Shown piece by piece: positions 38,132 to 46,650 of a DNA stretch of 64,000 bases. Origin of the DNA: Pseudoalteromonas luteoviolacea B = ATCC 29581 (GTDB lineage Bacteria > Pseudomonadota > Gammaproteobacteria > Enterobacterales > Alteromonadaceae); assembly GCA_000333235.1 (NCBI GenBank), contig CAPN01000034.1:1-64000 (forward strand), written 5' to 3'. Made by a program: the position numbers and the translations under genes. Each line of letters opens with the position of its first letter. Position 1 is the first letter of the stretch. The notes beneath the pieces are model-generated. The model was given only the letters and a program-made list of their open reading frames with translations. It searched no databases and had not been told where the DNA came from.

Positions 38132-39016
38132 TCAAAAGGTGTAATACTTCGCCTGAACACTTAATTTGTCGGCTTTCCAATCTCCACTAACACATTTTAA
38201 TACATCCCGTTTTGAATAAACGGCGATGTGTTTTTGTTTTTTATCCAAACCCGTAACGACAAAGTTAATATGTTCATCCGTAGGCAAAGACTTCAATCCT
38301 GAACCGTAATCACACAAAACTTTACTTAAACTGGCATTAAGTTGTTTTTTAAGCTCTTGCTGTGCTTTCTCTTCTACTTGCGCTTGTTGTGCTTTCTTTT
38401 GCTCTATCGATTGCTTCAGAGCTTGATGCGCTTTACTGATCTCAGATTGGCGAGCTTGTAACGTAGCAATTTGGTTTTCTAACTCCTTAACCCGAGTTCC
38501 CATTTCCTTTTTATCTGCATTGTTTTCAAACTCACGTACTAAATCGAGCTCTCGCTTTTCACGTTCTAATTCTCTAAGCTCTCTATTCACTTCACGTTCT
38601 TGTTCAGCACTGCGACGCACTGCCTCTGCTTTCTCGCGCACGGTATCCATCGTCGTGAAATAGACTTCTTTAGACACATTGGCAAACTCCTCGCCAAATT
38701 GGCTAAACTGCTCAGCAAGTGTATCTAAGTCACTTGTTTCCAATTCGATAAACGCCATCGATGTCTCATCATTAGCCCCAATGTGACTAAACCAATTTTG
38801 CCCGCCTTGCCGAATTACGATGTCAAAGACAAGTCCTTGGCCATCCAGATACGATCCTTGAATTGAACGAACATGTCGACCCACATCATGGCGAAGTGCG
38901 CTTTCAAGTACGTTTTCAAAGATGCTTACATCTCTTTTCATGTCTTGTGGTTGCATTGCGCACACCCCCAAAGGAAAGCCTAAGGCAATCGAGAGAAACC
39001 AATTTTTCATTTGCAT
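38132..39016 (-). CDS. Exported coiled-coil protein of the sigma/anti-sigma operon
   Basis: The 294-residue protein has a Sec signal (NWFLSIALGFPLGVCAM), a globular part to about 105, and a long charged coiled coil rich in Glu, Arg, Lys and Gln at about 115-235. A C-terminal region with two cysteines (LCDYGSGL, LKCVSGDW) follows. I do not recognise a named family. It starts 8 bp after the anti-sigma gene, with AGGAGC before the ATG, so it is cotranscribed with the ECF sigma factor. A periplasmic sensing or structural role for that system is inferred. Confidence 0.65.
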   Translation of the reverse strand: MQMKNWFLSIALGFPLGVCAMQPQDMKRDVSIFENVLESALRHDVGRHVRSIQGSYLDGQGLVFDIVIRQGGQNWFSHIGANDETSMAFIELETSDLDTLAEQFSQFGEEFANVSKEVYFTTMDTVREKAEAVRRSAEQEREVNRELRELEREKRELDLVREFENNADKKEMGTRVKELENQIATLQARQSEISKAHQALKQSIEQKKAQQAQVEEKAQQELKKQLNASLSKVLCDYGSGLKSLPTDEHINFVVTGLDKKQKHIAVYSKRDVLKCVSGDWKADKLSVQAKYYTF

Positions 39017-39024
39017 ATTTGCTC

Positions 39025-39618
39025 CTAGTTTTTTGCCACATTTGTCGTCGGCATGTGTTCAACTTGTTCAACCAAGTCATTCAATTGCAATTTAAGCAAA
39101 GCTTGGTCCTGCGCTCTTTGCGTTTTTAAGTACTCTATAAGCGCATTCATTTCATCACGGCGCTCATCACGGCTAGTTGTTAACACATGTTGAACCGCAT
39201 CGACTAAACGCTCTGAGCTATTCTTTTGTTGAACTTCAACGAAATTCAGTAATGTGTTTATTTGTTGTTGCTGCTTAATTGCTACCTGATGTTGGGCGTT
39301 AAGCTGCCCTGTTAAGTGTTGGTTATGAATAAATGTTAGGATGCTACTGGCAACCGCAAACAATGCGCTGCAAGCTACGAGTGGCAAAAACCACGTTACT
39401 TTGTCTTGTTTAGATTGCTCAAGTAAGGGAGCAAAAGTGGCGTTACGGTCCCAATCCGGTACATCGTTTTGATGATAATCGCTCGCTGCCTTTTGCCAGT
39501 ACTCCGCTTCTTTTAGCATCGGTGCGAATTCAGGATCGTTTCGCAATGCATCACGCTCTTCATGTGTTAAAGAGTGGCCTTCTATCCAACGAGAAAACAA
39601 CGTATCTGACTTAGCCAT
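39025..39618 (-). CDS. Probable membrane anti-sigma factor
   Basis: The 197-residue protein has a cytoplasmic N-terminus (1-75), one membrane helix (WFLPLVACSALFAVASSIL, about 77-95) and a periplasmic helical domain. It overlaps the ECF sigma gene by 8 bp. That topology and gene order fit an anti-sigma factor. It lacks the HxxxCxxC zinc motif of many class I anti-sigma factors, and the periplasmic part has coiled-coil character (HQHVAIKQQQQINTLLN-like). Assignment is by context. Confidence 0.65.
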   Translation of the reverse strand: MAKSDTLFSRWIEGHSLTHEERDALRNDPEFAPMLKEAEYWQKAASDYHQNDVPDWDRNATFAPLLEQSKQDKVTWFLPLVACSALFAVASSILTFIHNQHLTGQLNAQHQVAIKQQQQINTLLNFVEVQQKNSSERLVDAVQHVLTTSRDERRDEMNALIEYLKTQRAQDQALLKLQLNDLVEQVEHMPTTNVAKN

Positions 39619-40141
39619 TAACGACCTCCAAATGCCCTTTCATTTTTTTAAGCGCGCTATATAACCTAGTTTTGACCGTATTAGTGCTCAACGTAGTGAT
39701 CTCTGAAATTTCATCAAAGGTTAATTGCGCAAAGAACTTAAGTTCAATAATTTGCCTTTGTTCGAACGGCAAACACTTTAATGCCTGTATCACCTCTTGG
39801 TTTGTGCAATCTTGAATAAGCGTTGATTCTAATTCATCAGTATCAACTTCAATCAACTCCTCACTTTTGGTGTTTTTCTTGCGAAAGAAGTCCATACAAC
39901 GCGCATACGTTATTTTATACAGCCAGGTTGAAAATTGACTGTCGCCTGAAAATGACTCTAATGCTTTGAATACACTTATAAACACGTCTTGCATCAAATC
40001 ACACGCATCATCGGGGTTTCCGACAAGCCGTAAACAATGATGGTAAACTTGCTTTTCATGACGCTGTATGAGTTTAAGCCAAGCTTCTTTGTTTCCTGCT
40101 TTTGCTTTTTTAATTAACCCAGCCTCGGTTGAAAATATCAC
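39611..40141 (-). CDS. ECF-type RNA polymerase sigma factor
   Basis: The 176-residue protein has region 2 motifs CLRLVGNPDDACDLMQDVF and FSTWLYKITYARCMDFFR, and region 4 LPFEQRQIIELKFFAQLTF with DEISEITTLSTNTVKTRLY. No extra domains are seen. The frame opens with GTG at 40141, but AGGAA directly abuts it, so the start is uncertain. It is followed by an overlapping anti-sigma gene and an exported coiled-coil gene. Target promoters are unknown. Confidence 0.9.
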   Translation of the reverse strand: MIFSTEAGLIKKAKAGNKEAWLKLIQRHEKQVYHHCLRLVGNPDDACDLMQDVFISVFKALESFSGDSQFSTWLYKITYARCMDFFRKKNTKSEELIEVDTDELESTLIQDCTNQEVIQALKCLPFEQRQIIELKFFAQLTFDEISEITTLSTNTVKTRLYSALKKMKGHLEVVNG

Positions 40142-40245
40142 TTCCTAGCAGCCTTTTAGTAAGGTCAATTAACGTATCGATTAATCAACCAATCCTGATT
40201 TCTGACTAATTAGTCGCCGTGTAGAATAGAAAAGTTTTACTTAAA

Positions 40246-40271
40246 CAAAAAAAAACCTCGCTTAGCGAGGT
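40246..40271 (-). terminator. Terminator after oxyR
   Basis: On the minus strand ACCTCGC TAA GCGAGGT is followed by an uninterrupted T-run, 7 bp after the oxyR stop. Confidence 0.9.
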
Positions 40272-40277
40272 CGTTTC

Positions 40278-41192
40278 TTATTCTTTTTGTTCACAGAACG
40301 TATTCACAAAACTGCCGACTTTATCACTAAAGAGCCTAAAGTCACGGATCCGCCCTGTCGTTTTACGCCAGATCAAACCAATGTCTCGATATGCATCGGC
40401 TTGTGAAGGCTTAACAACCATCTCTTTCCCTTTAAGGATCCCTGCATTAATCGCCATTTGAGGCAAAAATGTTACTCCGTTCTGGTATTCCACCATACTT
40501 AATAATGTATGTAAATTAGACGCTTCAAACGGATTTATACACTCACTTCGATTCAAATGACATGCACTCAAAGCATGCCCTGTCATGCAATGTTCTCGCT
40601 CTAAAAGAAACACGCTATGTGCTGGTAAATCATTAAAATCAACGATACTTGCTGCCGCATCATATTGTTTATGATGAACCAATGAAAACCTATCTTGTGC
40701 CAAGATTTGCGTGTGAAAACGCTCGGTACGATATGGCAATGCAAGTAGCGCCATATCAATGTGACCATGCTCTAATTTATCGAGTAAATTATCACTGGTG
40801 TCTTCAACTAAAACAAAATTGAGATCAGGGAAAACCTGTTTACAATATTGATAAAGCGGAGCTGCGATAAATGAGGCGATAGTTGGTATAACGCCTAATG
40901 TCAGCTTACCGCTTAGTGGATGCTTATAACTTCGTGTCAATTCCTTAATGCTCATCGTATCATCGATGATTTTGCGTGCTCGCTCTACCACTTCTTCACC
41001 GATGTCCGTGAACATTAAACTGCGATTTTCACGTTCAATTAATTGGCATCCTAAAATTTCTTCTAAATTTTGAATTGCACTACTTAGCGTCGATTGCCCA
41101 ATAAAGCACGCGGTAGCTGCTTTGCCAAAATGCTGATATTGATGAACTGCGAGTAAATATTGTAATTGCTTTATACTCGGAAGATTTGTCAC
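40278..41192 (-). CDS. oxyR: Peroxide-sensing LysR regulator OxyR
   Basis: The GTG at 41192 gives 304 residues starting (M)TNLPSIKQLQYLLAVHQY; a TTG at 41207 would add five. The N-terminal HTH includes FGKAATACFIGQSTLSSAI. The effector domain has LLEREHCMTGHALSACHLN, where two cysteines nine residues apart match OxyR C199 and C208. Disulfide formation between them would activate transcription of peroxide defences. It is alone between two terminators. No catalase gene is near. Confidence 0.88.
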   Translation of the reverse strand: MTNLPSIKQLQYLLAVHQYQHFGKAATACFIGQSTLSSAIQNLEEILGCQLIERENRSLMFTDIGEEVVERARKIIDDTMSIKELTRSYKHPLSGKLTLGVIPTIASFIAAPLYQYCKQVFPDLNFVLVEDTSDNLLDKLEHGHIDMALLALPYRTERFHTQILAQDRFSLVHHKQYDAAASIVDFNDLPAHSVFLLEREHCMTGHALSACHLNRSECINPFEASNLHTLLSMVEYQNGVTFLPQMAINAGILKGKEMVVKPSQADAYRDIGLIWRKTTGRIRDFRLFSDKVGSFVNTFCEQKE

Positions 41193-41212
41193 GGTTGAGT
41201 ACCCCAAAAATA

Positions 41213-41247
41213 AAAAGATCCCAGCACCAATGGCACTGAGATCTTTT
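41213..41247 (-). terminator. Terminator of the pit transcript
   Basis: AAAAGATC and GATCTTTT flank further paired bases (CAG/CTG, GCC/GGT), giving a nearly continuous 16-bp stem. On the minus strand TTTTTATTTTT follows. It lies 24 bp past the phosphate-transporter stop. Confidence 0.88.
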
Positions 41248-41270
41248 CAAGCTAAAAGTCTGTCTGCTTA

Positions 41271-42539
41271 TTATACGCCAAACATTGCACGTAATACGTA
41301 GAATATAACAATAGATAGCGCAGCGCCAACTGGCAAGGTTATAACCCAAGATACCACAATATTTCGGATAACACCCATATTAAGCGCCGCAATACCGCGA
41401 GCCATACCAACACCCAATACTGCACCCACTAACGTTTGCGTCGTTGAAATAGGCAAACCAGTACCTGATGCAATAACAACGGTTGATGCTGCAGCAAGCT
41501 CTGCTGCAAAACCACGGCTAGGTGTCAAATGAGTAATACCTTCACCAATCGTTTTAATTACCCGCTTACCAAGAATTGCCAAACCCGCAACAATACCAAA
41601 TGCACCTAGCGGAAGTATCCACCATGCTAAAGCTGCTTTTTTAGCAATTTCGCCGTTGTGCTCAACGATGCTGACAACCGCTGCAAGAGGCCCGATGGCA
41701 TTCGCCACATCGTTTGAACCGTGTGCAAACGCCATACAACACGCAGTCAAAATCATCAAAATAGCGAACACTTTCTCAACGTTATTGAACTGCATTTTCT
41801 TGTCTGCAGATGGATCGATATTCAAACGACCAATGGCAATTTTACCGATAATGCCAACTAGCACAGCGATACCAATCGCCAATGCAAAGCCCTCAACAGT
41901 GCCCATTTGAAGCCCAACGTGTTTTAGGCCTTTTTTAATTGTTACCAATGCCATCACGAAGCCCGCTAAGCCCATGTAAATTGGAACGTAACGTTTCGCA
42001 TTTTTTACTGGTGCATCCGTGTCAAAAATAAGCTTCTGAGCACTCATGAAGATTAGATAGGCGATAAAACCAGAAATAGCAGGGGTAACAATCCAGCTAC
42101 CAACAATACCACCAACTTTACCCCATTGAATTGCTTCGCTACCTACAGCAACTAACGCAAAACCAATAATCGCACCGATAATTGAGTGAGTAGTCGATAC
42201 CGGCCAACCTAAATAAGATGCCAATAATAACCAAGAGCCGGCTGCAAACAGCGAGGCTATCATACCCAGTACCATCAGCTCTGGTACGTCAACAAATGGC
42301 GCCGCGTCAATAATGCCTTTACGAATGGTGGAAGTAACCTCACCACCGGCAAGGTACGCGCCCGCGAATTCAAAAACCATCGCAATAATAATTGCTTGTT
42401 TAATTGTCAATGCTTTAGAGCCAACTGACGTTCCCATTGCGTTAGCAACGTCGTTAGCACCAATGCCATACGCCATAAAGAAACCGACTACTGCGGCAAT
42501 AATGACCAGCATTGAACCATGAGATGCAATGATATCCAT
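41271..42539 (-). CDS. Inorganic phosphate transporter, PiT family
   Basis: The 422-residue membrane protein has the duplicated PiT signature: YGIGANDVANAMGTSVGSKALT in the N-terminal half and FAHGSNDVANAIGPLAAVV in the C-terminal half. About ten membrane helices are visible. It moves phosphate with a cation, at lower affinity than the Pst system. The gene follows a PhoU-like (DUF47) gene at 38 bp spacing, the standard pit-accessory pair. A strong terminator ends the unit. Confidence 0.93.
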   Translation of the reverse strand: MDIIASHGSMLVIIAAVVGFFMAYGIGANDVANAMGTSVGSKALTIKQAIIIAMVFEFAGAYLAGGEVTSTIRKGIIDAAPFVDVPELMVLGMIASLFAAGSWLLLASYLGWPVSTTHSIIGAIIGFALVAVGSEAIQWGKVGGIVGSWIVTPAISGFIAYLIFMSAQKLIFDTDAPVKNAKRYVPIYMGLAGFVMALVTIKKGLKHVGLQMGTVEGFALAIGIAVLVGIIGKIAIGRLNIDPSADKKMQFNNVEKVFAILMILTACCMAFAHGSNDVANAIGPLAAVVSIVEHNGEIAKKAALAWWILPLGAFGIVAGLAILGKRVIKTIGEGITHLTPSRGFAAELAAASTVVIASGTGLPISTTQTLVGAVLGVGMARGIAALNMGVIRNIVVSWVITLPVGAALSIVIFYVLRAMFGV

Positions 42540-42577
42540 TGTAAAACCTTAACCTTTTTTAAAAGAACTGCGAAAAG

Positions 42578-43255
42578 TTAGCGTGCTAACATAATCTCAA
42601 GTCTTGAACCAACGCGCTCTGCCTGATCAGCAAGCACCCCAACCCATTCGATAATTTTGTATAAGAACATCACATCGATGGGGTTTAATTGGCCTTCAAT
42701 GGCATGTAGGTCACGACGGATCTTAATTTGCATGTCATCCGTGTCTTGCTCAATCGCATCAAGCTCTACGAGCATTTTTTCAACGAACGTTACTTCGCGG
42801 CCACGGAAACCCGTTTCCAACAATTCATCTAGCTCATTGATTGTTTCTGATGCTTGTTTAGTTGCGTCTACGCAACGTTTTACATAAGCAAGAAAGTCGT
42901 CTTGAATAGCTGCAGGAATCTGCATTTCACGACCGATAACTCGGCCGGCGATATCTTTTGCTTTATTAGCAATCTTGTCCTGATGCGTGATTAACTCAAG
43001 TAGATCGGTACGTTCTACCGGCATAAAGAGTCCGCGAGGCAAAGTTAAACGAACGACTCGTTTAAGCTCATCGGCTTCACGCTCTAGGTTGCGAATTTTT
43101 TGCTGATATTCACCAGCTTCTTTCCATTCATCTTTGAAAACATGCTCAAAAAACGGCACCAAGTTTTCAGATGCTTGGTGTACAATTTTGATGTGTTCTT
43201 CAATTGGTTTAATAGGAGATTTAGCAAATACCCCTAAAAACGCGTTTGTAGGCAT
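42578..43255 (-). CDS. DUF47/TIGR00153 PhoU-like accessory protein of Pit
   Basis: The 225-residue all-helical protein begins MPTNAFLGVFAKSPIKPIEEH and has the family's acidic metal-binding stretches (NLEREADELKR and ELDAIEQDTDDMQIKIRRDLH). Such proteins are found immediately before pit genes and are thought to regulate the transporter. Spacing to the downstream pit gene is 38 bp. It is distinct from PhoU at 43390-44091, though both have the same fold. Confidence 0.88.
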   Translation of the reverse strand: MPTNAFLGVFAKSPIKPIEEHIKIVHQASENLVPFFEHVFKDEWKEAGEYQQKIRNLEREADELKRVVRLTLPRGLFMPVERTDLLELITHQDKIANKAKDIAGRVIGREMQIPAAIQDDFLAYVKRCVDATKQASETINELDELLETGFRGREVTFVEKMLVELDAIEQDTDDMQIKIRRDLHAIEGQLNPIDVMFLYKIIEWVGVLADQAERVGSRLEIMLAR

Positions 43256-43353
43256 AACTGACCCTTAAATCATGTTGATATGCAGGTGGAATTTTACAGC
43301 ATTCGCACCAATTTTGAACGCTTTTATTTTCTTATCACCTGCTTGAAATCGGC

Positions 43354-43376
43354 AAAACCCTTATTTTTAGGGTTTT
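43354..43376 (-). terminator. Hairpin after phoU
   Basis: AAAACCCT and AGGGTTTT pair around a 7-base loop, 14 bp past the phoU stop. The T-run is only four residues, so termination may be partial. Confidence 0.5.
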
Positions 43377-43389
43377 ACTGAATACTTTA

Positions 43390-44091
43390 TTATAACGTTT
43401 TTTCAATATCGGCTTGAGAGATATGACGAATATCTTTGCCATTTACGAAATAAATCACATACTCTGCAATATTCTGACAGCGGTCACCAATGCGCTCTAA
43501 AGAACGCACTGACCATATCAAATCCATGATTTTTGGAATTGAACGAGGATCTTCCATCATATAGGTCATGATTTGGCGTGTCAGCGCCTCATATTCCCGA
43601 TCAATTTTGACATCTTCCTTATGGACTTCAAATGCACGACGCGCATCCATTCGCGCAAAGGAATCAAGCACATCGTGTAACATCTTCGACACTTGACGGC
43701 CCATGTTTTCAACGTTTACTAAAAGGTCTTGCTGATCTTTCGTAAATGAATCCAAGGCAACTTTTGCAATTCGTTCTGATTCGTCACCAATGCGTTCTAA
43801 ATCAGCAATCGTTTTAGAAATCGCTACCACTAAACGTAAATCACTTGCTGCAGGTTGGCGCTTCGCGATTATACGAGTGCATTCTTCATCAATTTGCATT
43901 TCCATCGCATTAACGCGAATATCATTTTCTGCCACTTTACGCGCTTTATCAGCATCGTTTTCTGCAATCGCTTCTAACGCTAAGTTTAATTGCTGCTCAA
44001 CCAAACCGCCCATGCTTAGTACATGGTTACGAACGTTTTCAAGTTCTTCGTTGAAACGTCCTGAAATGTGTTTATTAATGTTATGTTCCAT
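43390..44091 (-). CDS. phoU: Phosphate signalling complex protein PhoU
   Basis: The 233-residue protein begins HNINKHISGRFNEELENVRN and contains two homologous three-helix halves with DLERIGDESERIAK and SLERIGDRCQNIAEYVIY, the classic PhoU metal-binding motifs. It links Pst transport to PhoR and keeps the Pho regulon off when phosphate is plentiful. It follows pstB at 38 bp spacing, as the last gene of the pstCAB-phoU operon. Confidence 0.97.
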   Translation of the reverse strand: MEHNINKHISGRFNEELENVRNHVLSMGGLVEQQLNLALEAIAENDADKARKVAENDIRVNAMEMQIDEECTRIIAKRQPAASDLRLVVAISKTIADLERIGDESERIAKVALDSFTKDQQDLLVNVENMGRQVSKMLHDVLDSFARMDARRAFEVHKEDVKIDREYEALTRQIMTYMMEDPRSIPKIMDLIWSVRSLERIGDRCQNIAEYVIYFVNGKDIRHISQADIEKTL

Positions 44092-44129
44092 AACCTAACC
44101 TCTAAAAAATTCCGCAACCAATGACGTAA

Positions 44130-44957
44130 TTAACCGTAGCGACCAGTGATGTAGTCTTCTGTTTTCTTTTTCACCGGCGTTGTAAACAAGGTATTCGTGT
44201 CTGAATATTCAATCAATTCGCCCATGTACATAAACGCCGTTTGATCCGAAACACGCGCTGCTTGTTGCATGTTATGAGTAACAATCACAACCGTATACTT
44301 ATTTTTAAGGTCATTGATCAACTCTTCAATAACTAAAGTTGAAATTGGATCCAGTGCCGAGGTCGGCTCATCTAAAAGCAAAACTTCGGGTTCAATTGCA
44401 ATAGAACGCGCAATAACAAGACGTTGTTGCTGACCACCGGATAATCCAAAAGCACTGTCGTGTAAACGGTCTTTTACTTCATCCCACAATGCTGCACCAC
44501 GCAACGAGCGCTCGACTACCTCATCTAACTTACGCTTGTCTTTGATACCTTGTAAGCGCAAGCCATAAACCACGTTCTCATAAATTGATTTAGGAAAAGG
44601 GTTTGGACGTTGAAATACCATACCAACATTACGACGAAGCGCTGCCACATCGACACGTTTGTCATAGATGTTTTCGCCATGAAGATTGATTTGACCTTCA
44701 ACACGACATGAATCAACCAAATCGTTCATTCTATTAATACAACGCAGCAAGGTTGATTTACCACAACCCGATGGCCCGATAAACGCCGTCACCTGACCTT
44801 TTGGGATTTTCATATTAATATCTTTCAACGCTTGCTTATCGCCGTAGTAAAGATCCAAGTTCTTGATCTCTAATGCTGTCAGTTCTGGACTTAAATTCTC
44901 TAAATCAAATTTCGTTTGACTGTTTGCCTGATTTACTTGAGGCGCTACTGTAATCAT
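44130..44957 (-). CDS. pstB: Phosphate ABC transporter ATP-binding protein PstB
   Basis: ATG 44957 gives 275 residues; the frame can also open at a TTG two codons earlier. Motifs are Walker [10 protein letters not shown], the LSGGQQQR signature and Walker [14 protein letters not shown], plus the PstB segment [19 protein letters not shown]. It powers phosphate import through PstA and PstC. The first 30 residues are an extension beyond the E. coli length. Confidence 0.96.
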   Translation of the reverse strand: MITVAPQVNQANSQTKFDLENLSPELTALEIKNLDLYYGDKQALKDINMKIPKGQVTAFIGPSGCGKSTLLRCINRMNDLVDSCRVEGQINLHGENIYDKRVDVAALRRNVGMVFQRPNPFPKSIYENVVYGLRLQGIKDKRKLDEVVERSLRGAALWDEVKDRLHDSAFGLSGGQQQRLVIARSIAIEPEVLLLDEPTSALDPISTLVIEELINDLKNKYTVVIVTHNMQQAARVSDQTAFMYMGELIEYSDTNTLFTTPVKKKTEDYITGRYG

Positions 44958-44986
44958 GTTCAATACCTACTTAAATTCTTTTACGC

Positions 44987-46636
44987 TTAGTGTTCAAGAG
45001 AGCGGAATTTTTCACGCAAATGATTGCGGATCCCGATAGCCGTAATATTTAGAGCAACGATCACAGCAACGAGTAAGAACGCTGTGGCATATACCAGTGG
45101 TCGTGCGGCTTCCACGTTTGGACTTTGGAAACCAACATCATAAATGTGGAATCCTAAGTGCATAAATTTTCTATCTAAGTGAACAAACGGGAAGTTTCCG
45201 TCTATCGGCAGCGTTGGGGCCATTTTCACCACCCCCACCAGCATTAACGGAGCCACCTCGCCTGCGGCACGAGCAACTGCCAAGATAAGTCCTGTCATAA
45301 TAGCAGGGCTTGCCATTGGTACAACAATTCGCCACAGAGTTTCAGCTTTTGTTGCGCCAAGGGCTAAAGACCCATGACGGACTGCACTTGGAATGCGCGA
45401 TAACCCTTCTTCAGTTGATACGATCACCACTGGAAGCGTTAATATGGCTAGGGTCAATGCAGACCAGATCACACCAGGCGTACCAAAAACTGGGCTCGGT
45501 GATGCTTCTGGATAGAACAATTCGTCAATTGAACCGCCCAACATATACACGAAGAAACCAAGGCCAAATACACCATAAACAATCGAGGGAACACCTGCGA
45601 GGTTAATTACCGCGATTCGGATCATCTTAGTTACGGCATTTTTCGCTGCATATTCATGTAGGTAAATTGCAGCTACAACACCAAATGGAGTAACAATTAC
45701 CGCCATTAACATAACCATAAAGACTGTACCGAAGATCGCAGGGAACACACCACCTTCCGTGTTTGCTTCACGAGGATCATCACCAACAAACTTACCAATT
45801 TGCACTAAATAATGACCGAGCTTTTGGAAAAAATTCATGTCATTGGGAAACCACACATCAAGCACTTGATAAAGCGGTAATGTAACTTCTTCACCCCGCA
45901 TGTCACGCACCACGACTTGATCACGCTTTGCCGCTTTGCGAAGTTCAAACAATTGAGCTTCGTAGACTTCGTAATTTTTACGAAGTGCTTCTCGTGCCGC
46001 AGCCAATTCAGCCACACGCTCATCGGTTAAGGCATTGTCTAATGCATACGAACGTTCTTTTAAGCGTAAACGCTCAAGTTCATAGTTTATATGGCCAATT
46101 TCACCATTTTGTAAACTTAACGCTTCATCATTAAGATCTACGGCGCGGTCGACTAGTTCGTACAAACGTTCAATTGGCTGGTCTGTCACACTCTCGCCAT
46201 TTTCAATGACTCGCTCAACATACGCATAGAAGTTACCGTTTTTAGTGCGCTCAAAGACAGCAAGTGCCTCAGGCTTAGTTGCCGCTTTAATATCGGTCTC
46301 TAAAATCCAACGGAAATCAAGATCCACGTATTCACGGTTTCCCGTTTTAACCAGCAACCGTTCAACGTTTTCAGATTGAATATTTGATGTATCAAGCCCT
46401 GCCAACTTTAAACGCGAGGTAGGCACTAACTCTCGGTCGTAAATTTCACCAATAACGGTGTGCTTGCCTTTAGCTGATTCCATTTCAAACTGCACCACTT
46501 CTGATGGCCAGAAGAAAGATAAGCCTCTCCACGCAATCATTGCAAGTAATCCAATTACAGAAATAAGGCTGATACTTACTGCGCCACCCGTCATCCAGAT
46601 CCAAGGAGAACCGGACTTAAACCACTGTCTTACCAT
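44987..46636 (-). CDS. pstA: Phosphate ABC transporter permease PstA, extended form
   Basis: At 549 residues it is much longer than E. coli PstA (296). After the first membrane helix (about 15-40), a periplasmic insert of some 240 residues with a coiled-coil core (about 160-240) precedes the usual permease helices. The permease part shows FGVVAAIYLHEYAAKN, AVINLAGVPSIVYGVFGLGF and the EAA-type loop SAVRHGSLALGATKAETLW. It pairs with PstC. Long forms of this kind occur in other marine gammaproteobacteria (from memory). Confidence 0.92.
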   Translation of the reverse strand: MVRQWFKSGSPWIWMTGGAVSISLISVIGLLAMIAWRGLSFFWPSEVVQFEMESAKGKHTVIGEIYDRELVPTSRLKLAGLDTSNIQSENVERLLVKTGNREYVDLDFRWILETDIKAATKPEALAVFERTKNGNFYAYVERVIENGESVTDQPIERLYELVDRAVDLNDEALSLQNGEIGHINYELERLRLKERSYALDNALTDERVAELAAAREALRKNYEVYEAQLFELRKAAKRDQVVVRDMRGEEVTLPLYQVLDVWFPNDMNFFQKLGHYLVQIGKFVGDDPREANTEGGVFPAIFGTVFMVMLMAVIVTPFGVVAAIYLHEYAAKNAVTKMIRIAVINLAGVPSIVYGVFGLGFFVYMLGGSIDELFYPEASPSPVFGTPGVIWSALTLAILTLPVVIVSTEEGLSRIPSAVRHGSLALGATKAETLWRIVVPMASPAIMTGLILAVARAAGEVAPLMLVGVVKMAPTLPIDGNFPFVHLDRKFMHLGFHIYDVGFQSPNVEAARPLVYATAFLLVAVIVALNITAIGIRNHLREKFRSLEH

Positions 46637-46650
46637 GTCGTGTTTCTCCG

